Under the pieces are notes generated by a model. The model saw only the letters and a list, made by a program, of their open reading frames with translations, had not been told where the DNA came from and made no database searches. A stretch of DNA of 64,000 nucleotides. It comes from Mycobacterium sp. 852002-51163_SCH5372311 (GTDB lineage: Bacteria; Actinomycetota; Actinomycetes; Mycobacteriales; Mycobacteriaceae). Both the position numbers and the translations under genes were made by a program. This document shows, piece by piece, positions 34,426 to 47,733 of the stretch; the first letter of the stretch is position 1, and every line of letters begins with the position of its first letter. The stretch spans positions 30,296 to 94,295 of the forward strand of contig NZ_LZIJ01000073.1 of assembly GCF_001667115.1 (NCBI RefSeq), written 5' to 3'.

Positions 34426-37160
34426 ATGCTGGTCGGTCGCGAGTCTGAGCAGCGACAACTGGCCGCGTTGCTGGCCGGGGCGCGCGTCCACCAAAGCGGT
34501 GTGCTGGTGCTCAGCGGCGAGGCGGGAATCGGCAAGACCGCCCTCCTAGACGACACCGCCGCCCAAGCCGGCGAAATGCGCGTGCTTCGCATCTCGGGCA
34601 GCGAACAGGAAGCCGGACTGGGCTTTGCCGGACTACAGCAATTGCTGTCGCCGGCGTTGCCTCTGCTCGGCCGCATCCCCGAGCCGCAGCGTGACGCCCT
34701 CGCGGTAGCGCTGATGCTGCGCGACGGCCCGACGCCGGAGCGGTTTGCCGTATGCGTTGGCGCGCTCAGCCTGATCAGCCGTTTCGCGGAGGAGCGCCCG
34801 CTGCTGGTATTGGTCGACGATGCGCACCTTCTCGACGTGCCCTCGGCCGAAGCGCTCGTGTTCATCGCGCGCCGGCTGGTGGCCGACCCTATCGCGTTGT
34901 TGATATCGATGCGTCCAGAACCCGGTGCGCTGCTTTACAATTCGGGCCTCGCTACCGTGGAGCTCGCCGGGTTGGACCGAGACGCCGCGGCTGTGCTGCT
35001 CGCTACGGCCGCGGGTGGGTCACCGGGCGCCGAAATGACCACCAGGCTGCATCAGGTGACCGCGGGCAACCCGCTGGCCCTCATCGAGTTGGCACGCGAG
35101 GGTGGTCGTCTCGGTCACGCAGTTCCCGAACTGCCGATGCCGGTTCCCGAGACGGTCGCGCGCACCTTTGCACGTCGGGTGGCCACACTCCCGATCGCGG
35201 CACAACGGGTGCTGCTGCTGACTGCCGTCGCGGACGGGGACCTGTCGGTGACCGCGCAGGCCGCGTCCGCCCTGGGCTTCGGCGTAGCCGCCCTTGCCGA
35301 TGCGGAAAGCGTTGGGCTGCTGCGGCTTCAGGCCGGCAACGCGGAATTCCGGCATCCGCTGGTGCGATCCGCGATATACGCGAGGGCTACACCGGAAGAA
35401 CGGCGGGCCGCGCATCGTGCGGTCGCGGCCGCATTACCGGAATCGGCGATGGATCGGCGTGCGTGGCACCTCAGCGAAGCATCCCTTGGACCTGACGACG
35501 CCGTTGCCGACATGCTGGCGGAATCGGCCGAAGGTGCCCGCGCGCGAGGGGCTTACGGCACTGCCGCGATCGGGCTGGCGCGCAGCGCGGAACTCACATC
35601 GGCGCACGAACCACGCGGGATCCGGTTATTCCGGGCCGGCGAGGCGGCGTGGCTCGCGGGGCGCGTCGCAACGGCCGACGAGTTGCTCAGTGCCGCAGAC
35701 AAATTAGTCACCGAGCCAGCCAGGCTAGCCGAAATCGACAGCATACGAGGCACGCTCGCATTGCGCACCGGCTCGCTGCCCGACGCGAAGGAGGTGCTGA
35801 CCCGGTCGGCCGAGCGCGCCGCGGCGGCTGATCCGGACGCCGCTGTCCGGCTGCTGGCCGACGCCGTCGGCGCCTGCTTCTACCTGTGTGACGCAGCGGC
35901 TGCGACATCGGTCGCCGATCGCATGGAGGGCCTGCTCGACGATTGCCGTTCCGATGTCGCGCGAACCCGGGGACAGATGGCGATCGGAATCGCGCGGGTG
36001 TTGGCGGGTAACCAGGGCATGCACTGGATCCGGGTGGCTGTGGAGTCGATGAGCAAGGACCCGCAGCTGTTTGACGACCCTCGTCGACCGGACCTGGCGG
36101 TGATCGGGCCACTGTTCCTGCGCGAGTCCCGGGCCGGGCGGGAGCTGGTCGGGCGGGTCGTACAAATGCAGCGGGCGCGGACGGCGCTCGGCGCGCTGCC
36201 GAACTTGCTCTTCCACATGGCCCGGGACGATGCCACCACCGATCGCTGGTCTTCCGCGCTCAGCGAATTCGACGAGGGCATCACGCTCGCGAGGGAGACC
36301 GGACAGACCACCGATCTCGCGGCTTCGCTGGCGGGTCTGGCATGGCTGCAGGCCAGGATGGGCCGCGCCGCGGACTGCAGGCGCAACTGTGACGAGGCGA
36401 TGGCGCTGGCGGAGAGCCATCAGATTGTGCTGGCTGAACTTTGGAGCCGGTTCGCACTCGGTGACCTCAGTCTCGCCGTCGGCGACGTCGCCGCTGCCGT
36501 GCAGAACTTCAGTGACTTACAGGCCACCATGAGCCGCGTGGGGTTCCACGACGTCGACCTCGCACCCGGACCCGAGCTCACCGAAGCTCAGGTGCGGGTG
36601 GGCGACCTGGCCGCCGCTGCCGAAACGGCCGCCGACTACCACCGTCGGGCACAGCAGAAAGGCCAGCCCTGGGCGCTGGCCAGGGCGCACCGCGCCTTGG
36701 CCCTGGTTTGCGCGGACGCCGGGAAGCGAAACGTGTTGTTCGAGAGAGCCATTGAGCTCCATCGCGGCAGCCTGGACCTCTACGAGGAGGCCCGGACCCG
36801 GCTCGCGTTCGGGGCGTCGCTGCGACGCGACAAGAGCCGGGTCGCGGCGCGCCCGCACCTGCGTCAGGCACTCGAGCAGTTCGGGCGTCTCGGCGCGCGC
36901 CCATGGGCGGATCTGGCAGCTTCCGAACTGGACGCGACGGGTGAGCGGGCCCGCCGCGGCGGGGAAGACCAGCTGGCCGCCCTCACCTCGCAGGAGATCC
37001 ACATCGCGCAGCTACTCGGCGCCGGCCGGACGACGAAAGAGACTGCGGCCGTGCTGTTTCTGAGCCCGAAGACGGTCGAATACCACCTACGGCACATTTA
37101 TCAGAAGCTGGACATCCGGTCGCGAAGCGAGCTGAGCGCGATCGTCGCGGCTCAACCGAA

Positions 37161-37164
<4 letters not shown>
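34426..37164 (+). CDS. Large AAA-ATPase LuxR-family transcriptional regulator (LAL type)
   Basis: 912 residues. The N-terminal AAA/NTPase has Walker A LSGEAGIGKTALL near residue 30 and Walker B LLVLVDDAHLLD near residue 125. A long helical TPR-like middle with many AxxLA repeats follows. The C-terminal LuxR helix-turn-helix (LTSQEIHIAQLLGAGRTTKE then FLSPKTVEYHLRHIYQKL) lies in the last 60 residues. Such LAL regulators sense small ligands. Its divergent placement suggests it controls the methyltransferase/hydrolase-glycosyltransferase unit (inference). The stop shares CTAG with the convergent gene. Confidence 0.92.
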
Positions 37165-39937
<2,773 letters not shown>

Positions 39938-39947
39938 CGCCAGACGC

Positions 39948-40005
39948 CGAGATCGACGTTAGCGTGACGTCCGCCTCGCCCTTTTCCGCGTCAGCGTCGA
40001 TCTCG
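39948..40005. terminator. Long stem-loop between convergent genes, probable bidirectional terminator
   Basis: The arms GAGATCGACG (39949-39958) and CGTCGATCTC (39995-40004) are perfectly complementary around a 36-base loop that contains CCCTTTTCC. It lies between the galE1 stop and the stop of the opposite DUF2304 gene. Confidence 0.5.
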
Positions 40006-40025
40006 CGGACCCGGCTCTCTAGGAG

Positions 40026-40373
40026 CTACGTCTGCTCGGCCACAGGTTCTTGCGCGCCCTCGAGTGCGACGGCACGCGCGAGCCGGGCGTAGCGCAGCTC
40101 CAGGTCCTTGAACCGCATGTAAGTGCTCAGCGTGGTGAAGCTGAAAGCCATCACCAGCGCATAGAGCATCAAGTCGGTGCCGCGACGTACCCCGAACCAG
40201 TTCGCGACCACGGTGGTGTCGTCCGGCCGCAGCACGGCATAGATCCCGGCCAGCACGAACAACACGTAGCCGACCTTCACCCAGGCGCGGGACCGCGCAT
40301 TACGCCGCGACCGCAGCAGGTACACCAGCAGGGCGACGATCGATCCGATCAACAGCACCTGGATCCAGTTCAT
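40026..40373 (-). CDS. DUF2304 membrane protein, partner of PpgS (Rv3632-like)
   Basis: 115 residues with three membrane helices: WIQVLLIGSIVALLVYLL, VGYVLFVLAGIYAVL and DLMLYALVMAFSFTTLSTY. DUF2304 proteins are encoded next to polyprenyl-phosphate glycosyltransferases. In M. tuberculosis Rv3632 stimulates Rv3631 in making polyprenyl-phospho-N-acetylgalactosamine (known). It follows ppgS by about 30 bases. Confidence 0.88.
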   Translation of the reverse strand: MNWIQVLLIGSIVALLVYLLRSRRNARSRAWVKVGYVLFVLAGIYAVLRPDDTTVVANWFGVRRGTDLMLYALVMAFSFTTLSTYMRFKDLELRYARLARAVALEGAQEPVAEQT

Positions 40374-40404
40374 CTCCCGGTCCTTCTCATCTTTCGGTCT
40401 TTTT

Positions 40405-41106
40405 TCATCGGGGCATCCTCCCGCGCAGGAAACCGTCGAAAATGATGTTCACGCCGTTGAGCAGGGGCTGGCCCTTCGACTTCGAGTAATCGGTGTACAA
40501 CACTTCAACCGGTTCCTCAACCACCCGCCAGTTGTTTTCGGCGATCAGCATGACGAACTCGTTGGCGTGGCTCATGCCGCTCATCGTGATGTCCAGCCCG
40601 TCGGCCACCTTCTTGTTGAACACTCGCAGTCCGTTGTTGGTGTCGGTGAGGCCGAGCCGGCGACCGCGTCGGCTCAACCGCGCCGCGGTTCGCAGCACGA
40701 TCCGCTTCAAGAACGGCGGCCGGCCGGCCTCGGAGCCGCCGAATCGGGTTCCGATGACGATGTCGACGTCGCTGGATGTCAGCCGCTCCACCATGGCCGC
40801 CAGGTCCTTGACGCGGTGCTGGCCGTCGGCGTCGAACGTGGCGAACACCCGCGCACCCGGTTGCTTGCGCGCGTACTCCACGCCGGTCTGGATGGCCGCG
40901 CCCTGGCCGACGTTGATCGGATGACGTACCAAGTGGGCCCCGGCGCGCATGGCGATGTCGCCGGTGCCGTCGGTGCTGCCGTCGTCCACGCAGACGACGT
41001 GGTCGAACACCGAGCGCAGGTCGGCGATCACCTCGCCGATGACCGCGGCTTCGTTGAATGCGGGAACGACTACCCAGACGTCGGGGTAACGCGCGTCAAA
41101 TCCCAT
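40405..41106 (-). CDS. ppgS: Polyprenyl-phospho-GalNAc synthase, GT2 family (Rv3631-like)
   Basis: A GT2 glycosyltransferase of 233 residues related to dolichol-phosphate-mannose synthase. VVVPAFNEAAVIGEVI is at the N terminus, nucleotide-binding VCVDDGSTDGTG follows, and the metal-binding motif ATFDADGQH is near residue 90. It has no membrane helix itself; the adjacent DUF2304 protein supplies the anchor. The product decorates arabinogalactan with galactosamine in M. tuberculosis (known). Function is assigned by homology and context. Confidence 0.88.
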   Translation of the reverse strand: MGFDARYPDVWVVVPAFNEAAVIGEVIADLRSVFDHVVCVDDGSTDGTGDIAMRAGAHLVRHPINVGQGAAIQTGVEYARKQPGARVFATFDADGQHRVKDLAAMVERLTSSDVDIVIGTRFGGSEAGRPPFLKRIVLRTAARLSRRGRRLGLTDTNNGLRVFNKKVADGLDITMSGMSHANEFVMLIAENNWRVVEEPVEVLYTDYSKSKGQPLLNGVNIIFDGFLRGRMPR

Positions 41107-41159
41107 TCAGGTCCATCCAAGCCATTTATGCCCACAAGGTACACGCCGCTACGGCGGTT

Positions 41160-42443
41160 TCAGCGGGTTACACGTGCGACGCGCGCAAGTGCCAGCAGGT
41201 GGACACCGATTCCCACCAGCGGGCCACACAGCAGGCCGACGACGGTGCGGGTTTCCAGCGGCAGCGGCAACAGCAGCAACATACCCGAGGCCACCGTCGC
41301 GCCGACCCAGCCCAGCGAATAGGCGCGATGCAGGGCGGCGGCCACCGCGGCGGCGCCGGTCAGCGTCAGCATCGCGATCGCGACAGCGGCTGCGGTCAGC
41401 CACGCCAGCAACGAGCTGCTGGCCAGGTACTGCGGCCCGAAGGCGACGCGCAGCACCCACGGGCCGACCACGCCGGCGGCCAGCACCCCGAACGCGCCGA
41501 TGCCCCCGATGATCGCCGCCGGCGCGATCAGCGCCCGAATCCGGTGGGTGCGCTCGTCGACGAAATGCGCGATCAGGTTGCCCTGCATGGCCGTCAGCGG
41601 CACCAGCAGCGGCGCGCGGGTCAACGTGACGGCCAGGATGACGACGCCGCCCGCGGCCCCCAGCTCGTCGCTGGTCAGCTTCAGCAGCACCGGAAACCCC
41701 ATCACCAGAATGGCGCTGGCACCGGCCGCGGTTATCGAATGGGCGGCCCCGCGCAGGAATGTGGCGGTGGTGCCGGGGGTGAGTAGGTGCGCCGCGGCGC
41801 GCGTCGACGGCGAGGCCACCAGCGTGAGCAGCCACGCCACCGCGCCGGCGACGGTAGCCCACAAAAACCCGGTCAGTGCCCACCCGATGACGAATGTTGC
41901 CGCGGCGACGCTTACCCGGATCACGGCGTCGGTGACCATCAGCGCCCCGTACTGCGTCCACCGGTTGGTGCCGGCCAGCATGCCCAGCAACGTGGCGTGC
42001 ACGCAAAACCCGGCCAACCCGACACTGAGCAGCGCCACCGACAACCAGCGCTCCTCGACGAAGACCCGCCCGCTCCACAGCGGCGAACTGCCGCCGATCA
42101 CCACGGCCGCCGCGGCTCCGACCAGCGCCGCGATCCGCAGCGGATGAGCCCGTGGCCGATCGGGATCCGGCAAGGCATCCAGGTAGAGCGTCGACCGAAC
42201 CTCGCGTGTGGTTTCTTGCAGCAGCCCGTTGGCCGCGCCGGTGACCAGCCCGAATGCCCCCCAGAAAACGCCGAAAACCGAGAAGCCACCAGGAGCCAGA
42301 TCGCGGGCGGCCAGGTAGATCACCGCATAGCCGCACAACGCGGTCAGGGCGGTTGCCACGCCCACCCGCGCCACGCTGGCGCGCGCGATCGGCCCAGCGG
42401 CTGCCGCGGAGGCTTGGGTACCGCCGACTTCGGGCATCGCCAC
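41160..42443 (-). CDS. Polytopic membrane protein, flippase-like (Rv3630-like)
   Basis: 427 residues with about twelve hydrophobic segments, for example RIAALVGAAAAVVIGG and WVGATVASGMLLLLPLPL, in the pattern of Wzx/MATE-like polysaccharide exporters. Beside ppgS it may translocate a lipid-linked sugar (inference). GTG at 42443 is chosen because TATTTT lies six bases upstream; ATG two codons later is an alternative. The frame stays open another 1.5 kb upstream, antisense to terC and ppa; that part is not coding. Confidence 0.83.
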   Translation of the reverse strand: MAMPEVGGTQASAAAAGPIARASVARVGVATALTALCGYAVIYLAARDLAPGGFSVFGVFWGAFGLVTGAANGLLQETTREVRSTLYLDALPDPDRPRAHPLRIAALVGAAAAVVIGGSSPLWSGRVFVEERWLSVALLSVGLAGFCVHATLLGMLAGTNRWTQYGALMVTDAVIRVSVAAATFVIGWALTGFLWATVAGAVAWLLTLVASPSTRAAAHLLTPGTTATFLRGAAHSITAAGASAILVMGFPVLLKLTSDELGAAGGVVILAVTLTRAPLLVPLTAMQGNLIAHFVDERTHRIRALIAPAAIIGGIGAFGVLAAGVVGPWVLRVAFGPQYLASSSLLAWLTAAAVAIAMLTLTGAAAVAAALHRAYSLGWVGATVASGMLLLLPLPLETRTVVGLLCGPLVGIGVHLLALARVARVTR

Positions 42444-42449
42444 AAAACG

Positions 42450-42455
42450 AAAATA
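42450..42455 (-). promoter_or_regulatory. -10 element of a leaderless transcript
   Basis: TATTTT on the reverse strand, six bases (CGTTTT), then GTG. Confidence 0.5.
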
Positions 42456-42539
42456 CTTAAGTGCGCAAACCGCCGGCCCGCCGCACGAAGCGAAACGGTA
42501 ATTCGGCATCGCTATCCTGAGTGGCTGTCGGAAGGATCC

Positions 42540-43652
42540 ATGACCACATTCCGCACGTTCGCCATCTCGATCCTCTTCACCGCGCTGGCGCTTGCCGCCG
42601 GGTTTTGGCACGGCGGGCTCAATGCACTGTTTCTGCTGGTGGTACTGGCGGCCCTCGAGGTGTCGCTGTCGTTCGACAACGCCATCATCAACGCCGAAAT
42701 CCTGCGCCGGATGAGCCCGTTCTGGCAGCAGATGTTCCTGACGATCGGGATCGTCATCGCCGTCTTCGGCATGCGGCTGCTGTTCCCGTTGGCAATTGTC
42801 TGGGTGACCGCGGGCCTCGATCCGGTTCGGGCGATGAAGTTGGCGCTCAACCCCCCGCCGAGCGGCGCGCTCGAATTTCCGGACGGCTCGCCCAGCTACG
42901 AGAAGCTGCTCCTGGCGGCCCACCCGCAGATCGCAGCATTCGGCGGCATGTTCCTGCTGATGCTGTTCCTGGATTTCATCTTTCACGACCGAGACATCAA
43001 GTGGCTCAAGTGGATTGAGATTCCGTTCGCCCGCATCGGGCGGGTCGGCCGGTTGTCGGTGGTGGTGGCCGGGGTGGCGCTGGTCCTGGTCGGCACACAG
43101 TTGACCCACTCCAGCGAAGAGCGTGCGACGGTGCTGACGGCCGGCCTGCTGGGCATGATGACCTATCTGGTCGTCAACGCGTTGAGCCGGGCGTTTCGGC
43201 CGGCCAACGTCGACCTCAAAGCCGACGAAGACTCGGCTCCGGCGGTCGGCAAGGCCGGGCTCGCGTTGTTCCTCTACCTGGAAGTCCTGGACGCCGCCTT
43301 CTCGTTCGACGGCGTCACCGGTGCCTTTGCGATCACGTCGGACCCGATCATCATTGCGCTCGGTCTGGGATTGGTCGGCTCGCTCTTCGTCCGGTCGATC
43401 ACCATCTACCTGGTCCGTCAGGAGACGCTGGAGCGGTATGTCTACCTCGAACACGGGGCGCACTGGGCGATCGGCGCGTTGGCCGCGATCATGCTGATCT
43501 CCATCGAGCAGCGGATCCACATTCCCGAGGTGTTCACCGCCTCGGTGGGCGTGGTATTCATCACGGCGGCCGTCACCTGGAGCGTGCGGCGCAATCGACG
43601 GCAGGCGCGGGCCCAGGCGGACGCCGAGCTGGTCAGTGCCCGCCGGCCTTGA
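42540..43652 (+). CDS. TerC/DUF475-family integral membrane protein (Rv3629c-like)
   Basis: 370 residues with about nine membrane helices. The two acidic motifs typical of TerC proteins are present: [17 protein letters not shown] near residue 40 and [17 protein letters not shown] near 250. Such proteins bind or move metal ions such as manganese; substrate not known here. GAAGGATCC precedes the ATG. The 3' end overlaps the convergent ppa gene by 20 bases. Confidence 0.92.
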   Translation: MTTFRTFAISILFTALALAAGFWHGGLNALFLLVVLAALEVSLSFDNAIINAEILRRMSPFWQQMFLTIGIVIAVFGMRLLFPLAIVWVTAGLDPVRAMKLALNPPPSGALEFPDGSPSYEKLLLAAHPQIAAFGGMFLLMLFLDFIFHDRDIKWLKWIEIPFARIGRVGRLSVVVAGVALVLVGTQLTHSSEERATVLTAGLLGMMTYLVVNALSRAFRPANVDLKADEDSAPAVGKAGLALFLYLEVLDAAFSFDGVTGAFAITSDPIIIALGLGLVGSLFVRSITIYLVRQETLERYVYLEHGAHWAIGALAAIMLISIEQRIHIPEVFTASVGVVFITAAVTWSVRRNRRQARAQADAELVSARRP

Positions 43653-44127
43653 ACCGCTCGACCGAGCGCTGCACCTCGGCCTCGGCCTCCTCGCGGCCCA
43701 CCCAGTCGGCTCCCTTGACGAACTTGCCCGGTTCCAGGTCCTTGTAGTGCACGAAGAAGTGCTTGATGGAGTCCAGCTCGAAGGCCGGAACATTCTCGAT
43801 GTCCTGGATGTGATCCCAGCGGTGGTCGCCCGCCGGAACGCAGAGCACCTTGTCGTCGCCGCCGGCCTCGTCGACCATCCGGAACATCCCCACCGGACGT
43901 GCCTCCACCAGCACCCCGGGGAACACCGGCTGCGGCAGTAGCACCAACGCATCCAGCGGGTCGCCATCCTCGCCGAGGGTGTCCTCGATGAAGCCGTAGT
44001 CGGTGGGGTACGCCATCGGGGTGTATAGGTAGCGGTCCAGACGCACCCGGCCGGTCTCGTGATCGACCTCGTACTTGTTGCGCTGGCCTTTCGGAATTTC
44101 GATGGTCACGTCGAATTGCACCGGCAC
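43633..44127 (-). CDS. ppa: Inorganic pyrophosphatase
   Basis: Family I soluble pyrophosphatase, 164 residues, hydrolysing PPi to phosphate and driving biosynthetic reactions. Conserved [13 protein letters not shown], the signature [11 protein letters not shown] with metal-binding Asp residues, and [13 protein letters not shown] are intact. The homologue Rv3628 is 162 residues. Divergent from dacB, convergent with terC. Confidence 0.97.
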   Translation of the reverse strand: MPVQFDVTIEIPKGQRNKYEVDHETGRVRLDRYLYTPMAYPTDYGFIEDTLGEDGDPLDALVLLPQPVFPGVLVEARPVGMFRMVDEAGGDDKVLCVPAGDHRWDHIQDIENVPAFELDSIKHFFVHYKDLEPGKFVKGADWVGREEAEAEVQRSVERFKAGGH

Positions 44128-44226
44128 GGCTCCTCGGATGGGTAGTTCAAGTGGTGTGGCGCGTCCACCCTAGTCGAGCACGTGGCTGCTGGTTCGGCAG
44201 AATGGGACCAGACAGTCAGGAGAGTG

Positions 44227-45609
44227 ATGGGTCCTACTCGCTGGCGGAAATCCACCTACGCGATCGTCACGGTGGCCGTGCTGGTGTTCGTCGCCGCCGT
44301 GGTGGCGGCGGCGGCCTATTTCACCACTGGTGCCGTGACCAGTGGTGCGCATGCGACGGTGCCGCCACCACGGCCGCCGACGGTCAAACCGGGCATGAAT
44401 CCGGTGCCCGACACCGCCCCGGTCCCGAATCCGGCCGCGCTCGCGGCCGCGTTGGCGCCTATCGCGGCCGACCCCAACCTGGGCACGCTGGGCGGACGTA
44501 TCACCGACGCGATGACCGCCAAGGAGCTCTGGCAGGCGGCGGCGGACGTCCCGCTGGTGCCCGCGTCGACCAACAAGGTCCTGACCGCCGCGGCGGCCCT
44601 GCTCACCCTGGACCGTGAAGCCCGCATCAGCACCCGGGTGGTCGCCGGCAGCCAGAACGCGCAGGGCCCAGTGGTGCTGGTGGGCGCCGGCGACCCGGTG
44701 TTGTCGGCCGCGCCCCCCGGTGTCGACAGCTGGTACCGCGGGGCGGCGCGGATCAGCGACCTCGTCGAGCAGATCCGTCGCAGCGGCATGACTCCGACGT
44801 CGGTCCAGGTGGACACCCACGCGTTCAGCGGTCCGACCATGGCGCCGGGCTGGGACCCCGCCGACGTGGACAACGGCGATATCGCGCCCATCGAGGCGGT
44901 GATGATCGACGCCGGACGCATCCAGCCGACGACGGTCAACTCACGCCGGTCGAAGACCCCTGCCCTGGATGCCGGACGCGAATTGGCCAAGGCACTCGGC
45001 CTGGATCCCAACGCAGTCAGCCTCGCCACGGCACCGACCGGCGCGCGGCAGCTCGCCGTGGTGCAGTCGGCGCCGTTGATCCAGCGGCTGTCGCAGATGA
45101 TGGACCACTCCGACAACGTGATGGCCGAATGCATCGGGCGCGAGGTGGCGGCCGCCATCAACCGGCCGCAGAGCTTCACCGGCGCGGTCGATGCGGTGAC
45201 CAACCGGTTGAGCAGCGCGCACGTCGACACCGGCGCCCTCGCCCTGGCCGATTCCAGCGGATTGTCGGTTAACGACAGGTTGACGGCTAAGACACTCGAC
45301 GGTGTGGTTCAGGCGGCGGCGGGGCCGGACCAGCCGTCATTGCGGGCGCTGCTGGACCTGCTGCCCATCGCCGGCGGTAGCGGCACGCTGTCCGACCGCT
45401 TTCTCGACCAGGCCACCAACCTCGGACCGGCCGGCTGGCTACGGGCCAAGACCGGATCGCTGACCGCCATCAACGCGCTGGTCGGCGTGCTCACCGACAG
45501 CAGCGGCCGGGTACTGACCTTCGCGTTCATCTCCAACGGCGCAGGCCCCAACGGCCGCAACGTGATGGACGCCCTGGCTACCAAGCTGTGGACATGTGGG
45601 TGCGCGTGA
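44227..45609 (+). CDS. dacB: D-alanyl-D-alanine carboxypeptidase, PBP4 / peptidase S13 family
   Basis: 460 residues. The N-terminal membrane anchor is STYAIVTVAVLVFVAAVVAA. The three penicillin-binding motifs are SxxK in VPASTNKVLT, SxN in DHSDNVMAE and KTG in RAKTGSLT. It trims or cross-link-edits peptidoglycan in the periplasm. ATG is preceded by AGGAGAG. The stop overlaps the next GTG start by four bases. The homologue is Rv3627c. Confidence 0.95.
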   Translation: MGPTRWRKSTYAIVTVAVLVFVAAVVAAAAYFTTGAVTSGAHATVPPPRPPTVKPGMNPVPDTAPVPNPAALAAALAPIAADPNLGTLGGRITDAMTAKELWQAAADVPLVPASTNKVLTAAAALLTLDREARISTRVVAGSQNAQGPVVLVGAGDPVLSAAPPGVDSWYRGAARISDLVEQIRRSGMTPTSVQVDTHAFSGPTMAPGWDPADVDNGDIAPIEAVMIDAGRIQPTTVNSRRSKTPALDAGRELAKALGLDPNAVSLATAPTGARQLAVVQSAPLIQRLSQMMDHSDNVMAECIGREVAAAINRPQSFTGAVDAVTNRLSSAHVDTGALALADSSGLSVNDRLTAKTLDGVVQAAAGPDQPSLRALLDLLPIAGGSGTLSDRFLDQATNLGPAGWLRAKTGSLTAINALVGVLTDSSGRVLTFAFISNGAGPNGRNVMDALATKLWTCGCA

Positions 45610-46661
45610 CCCCATCCTCTGAACTGACCCTCGGTACCGCTGTCGACTGGCGATTCGCCGCCACCGTCGGCCAGCGGCTTGCCCGGCCGGGGCCGCCGTC
45701 CACCGAGTACACCCGCCGCCAGGTCATCGACGAGCTGACGAGTTCGGCCGCCAAGGCCGAACCGCCGGTGCGCGACGTCACCGGCCTGATCACCGACGGT
45801 GTGGTCCCGCCGGCCCGCGTGGTGGATCGGTCGGAGTGGGTGGGCGCGGCGGCCGAATCGATGCGGGTGATGACGAACGGAACAGACAAGCCCCGCGGGT
45901 TCTGGACCGGCCGGGTCACCGGTGCGCAGACGGGCGCGGTGCTGGCGTTCGTGTCCTCCGGGATTCTGGGTCAGTACGACCCGTTCGCGGGGGCCGAAAA
46001 AGGCTGCCTGCTGCTGGTCTATCCCAACGTCATCGCCGTCGAGCGTCAGCTTCGCGTGGAGCCTTCCGACTTCCGGTTGTGGGTGTGCCTGCACGAGGTG
46101 ACCCACCGGGTGCAGTTCACCGCCAACCCGTGGTTGGCCGGTTACATGTCGCAGGCGCTGGGCATGGTGACGCAGGACGCCGGCGAGGACCTCGGGCAGG
46201 TGGTGAGCCGGCTGGCCGAGTTCGTCCGCAACCGCGGTCCCGGGTCTTCGGGGGACGCCGACGGCAGTCCGTCGGGGATTCTCGGCCTGGTGCGGGCGGT
46301 GCAGTCCGAGCCGCAGCGCAAGGCCCTGGATCAGCTCCTGGTGCTGGGCACGCTGCTGGAAGGTCACGCCGAACACGTGATGGACGCCGTCGGGCCAATG
46401 GTGGTGCCTTCGGTGGCCACCATCCGGCGCCGGTTCGACGAGCGCCGCCAGCGCAGGCAGCCACCGCTGCAGCGGGTCGTGCGCGCACTGCTGGGCATCG
46501 ACGCCAAGCTCAGCCAGTACACCCGAGGCAAGGTGTTCGTCGACCAGGTAGTGGACCGGGTCGGAATGGAGCGGTTCAACGCGATCTGGTCGAGCCCCGA
46601 CACGCTGCCATTGCCGGCCGAGATCGAAGAGCCGCAACGATGGATCGACAGGGTGCTGTAG
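45606..46661 (+). CDS. Zinc-dependent metalloprotease-like protein (zincin_2, Rv3626c-like)
   Basis: 351 residues with the zinc site HEVTHRVQF (HExxH) near residue 165. Often labelled coenzyme F420 biosynthesis-associated; no direct function is established. No signal peptide. GTG overlaps the dacB stop (GTGA), and upstream in-frame ATG/GTG codons lie inside dacB. The 3' end overlaps tilS by 22 bases, so dacB, this gene and tilS form one coupled unit. Confidence 0.88.
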   Translation: MTPSSELTLGTAVDWRFAATVGQRLARPGPPSTEYTRRQVIDELTSSAAKAEPPVRDVTGLITDGVVPPARVVDRSEWVGAAAESMRVMTNGTDKPRGFWTGRVTGAQTGAVLAFVSSGILGQYDPFAGAEKGCLLLVYPNVIAVERQLRVEPSDFRLWVCLHEVTHRVQFTANPWLAGYMSQALGMVTQDAGEDLGQVVSRLAEFVRNRGPGSSGDADGSPSGILGLVRAVQSEPQRKALDQLLVLGTLLEGHAEHVMDAVGPMVVPSVATIRRRFDERRQRRQPPLQRVVRALLGIDAKLSQYTRGKVFVDQVVDRVGMERFNAIWSSPDTLPLPAEIEEPQRWIDRVL

Positions 46662-47608
46662 GGCAGCTGCGCGCGGCTGTCGAAGCGTTCACTCGGACCT
46701 ACCTGGCCAATGAGGACCCGTGGTGCGTGGCGCTGTCCGGCGGGCCGGACTCGTTGGCGCTGACCGCGGTCGCCGCGCAGCTGCGACCCACCACCGCGGT
46801 CGTCGTGGACCACGGCCTGCAGCCCGATTCCGCCGCGGTCGCAGAAACCGCCCGATCGCAGGCGGTGGCATTGGGATGTGGTGCGGCTCAGGTGGTTTGC
46901 GTTCAGGTGGATAACCCCTCGGGTCGTGGTGGTCCCGAGGCGGCGGCCCGTGCCGCCCGCTACGCCGCGCTGAACGCGTGGCGCGGCGGGCCCGTGTTAC
47001 TGGCCCACACCCTCGACGATCAAGCCGAGACCGTGCTGCTGGGCCTGGGCCGAGGATCGGGAGCGCGCTCGATCGCGGGGATGCGCCCGTACGATCCGCC
47101 GTGGTGCCGGCCGTTGCTTGGGGTGCGGCGCAGCGTCACCCACGCGGCATGCCAGGAGCTCGGTCTGACCGCATGGCATGACCCGCACAACACCGATCGC
47201 CGCTTCACCCGAAGCCGGCTGCGCCACGAAGTGCTGCCGTTGCTGGAAGACGTGCTGGGGGGCGGTGTCGCCGAGGCGTTGGCGCGCACCGCGACGTCGC
47301 TGCGCGAGGACACCGAACTGATCGACGCGCTGGCCGCCCAGGCGCTTCCCGACGTCAGGGCCGGGTCCGGGCTGCATGCCCAGACTTTGGCAGCGCTGCC
47401 CGATCCGGTGCGACGACGGGTGATCCGTGGCTGGCTGCTGGCCGGTGGCGCGAGTGGCCTGACCGACAAGCAGATCCGTGGGGTGGACGCGCTGGTGACC
47501 GCCTGGCGCGGTCAGGGTGGGGTCGCCGTCGGCTCCCCGTTGCGCGGCCAGCGATTGATCGCCGGGCGGCAAGACGGCGTCCTGACATTGCGGCGCGAGC
47601 CCGTGTAG
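46640..47608 (+). CDS. tilS: tRNA(Ile)-lysidine synthase
   Basis: Converts C34 of tRNA-Ile(CAU) to lysidine using ATP. 322 residues; the PP-loop ALSGGPDSLAL is near residue 30, then VVDHGLQPDSA, LLAHTLDDQAETVLLGLGRGSG and HDPHNTDRRFTRSRLRHEVLP, all hallmarks of TilS. The ATG lies inside the preceding gene; the frame is open further upstream but without features. The homologue is Rv3625c. Confidence 0.95.
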   Translation: MDRQGAVGQLRAAVEAFTRTYLANEDPWCVALSGGPDSLALTAVAAQLRPTTAVVVDHGLQPDSAAVAETARSQAVALGCGAAQVVCVQVDNPSGRGGPEAAARAARYAALNAWRGGPVLLAHTLDDQAETVLLGLGRGSGARSIAGMRPYDPPWCRPLLGVRRSVTHAACQELGLTAWHDPHNTDRRFTRSRLRHEVLPLLEDVLGGGVAEALARTATSLREDTELIDALAAQALPDVRAGSGLHAQTLAALPDPVRRRVIRGWLLAGGASGLTDKQIRGVDALVTAWRGQGGVAVGSPLRGQRLIAGRQDGVLTLRREPV

Positions 47609-47733
47609 ACGACGCGGCTGGGCCGCGCCGAGACTGCGGTGAGGGCTTCCGAATTCGCGAAACCATAGCCCTGGGTTCAGGCTCGCCGCCGTGAGCGCAG
47701 ATTCGGACCGGCGCGACATCGTCGAAACGTCAT

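Noticed and set aside
42444..43967. Open frame on the reverse strand continuing 1.5 kb upstream of the Rv3630-like gene across terC and ppa
   Set aside because: Low-complexity Arg/Gln/Asp-rich translation without domains, antisense to two clear genes; expected from high GC at third positions.
45836..46639. Long upstream extension of the tilS frame through the zincin gene
   Set aside because: Gly/Arg-rich shadow of the metalloprotease frame; TilS features begin just after the ATG at 46640.
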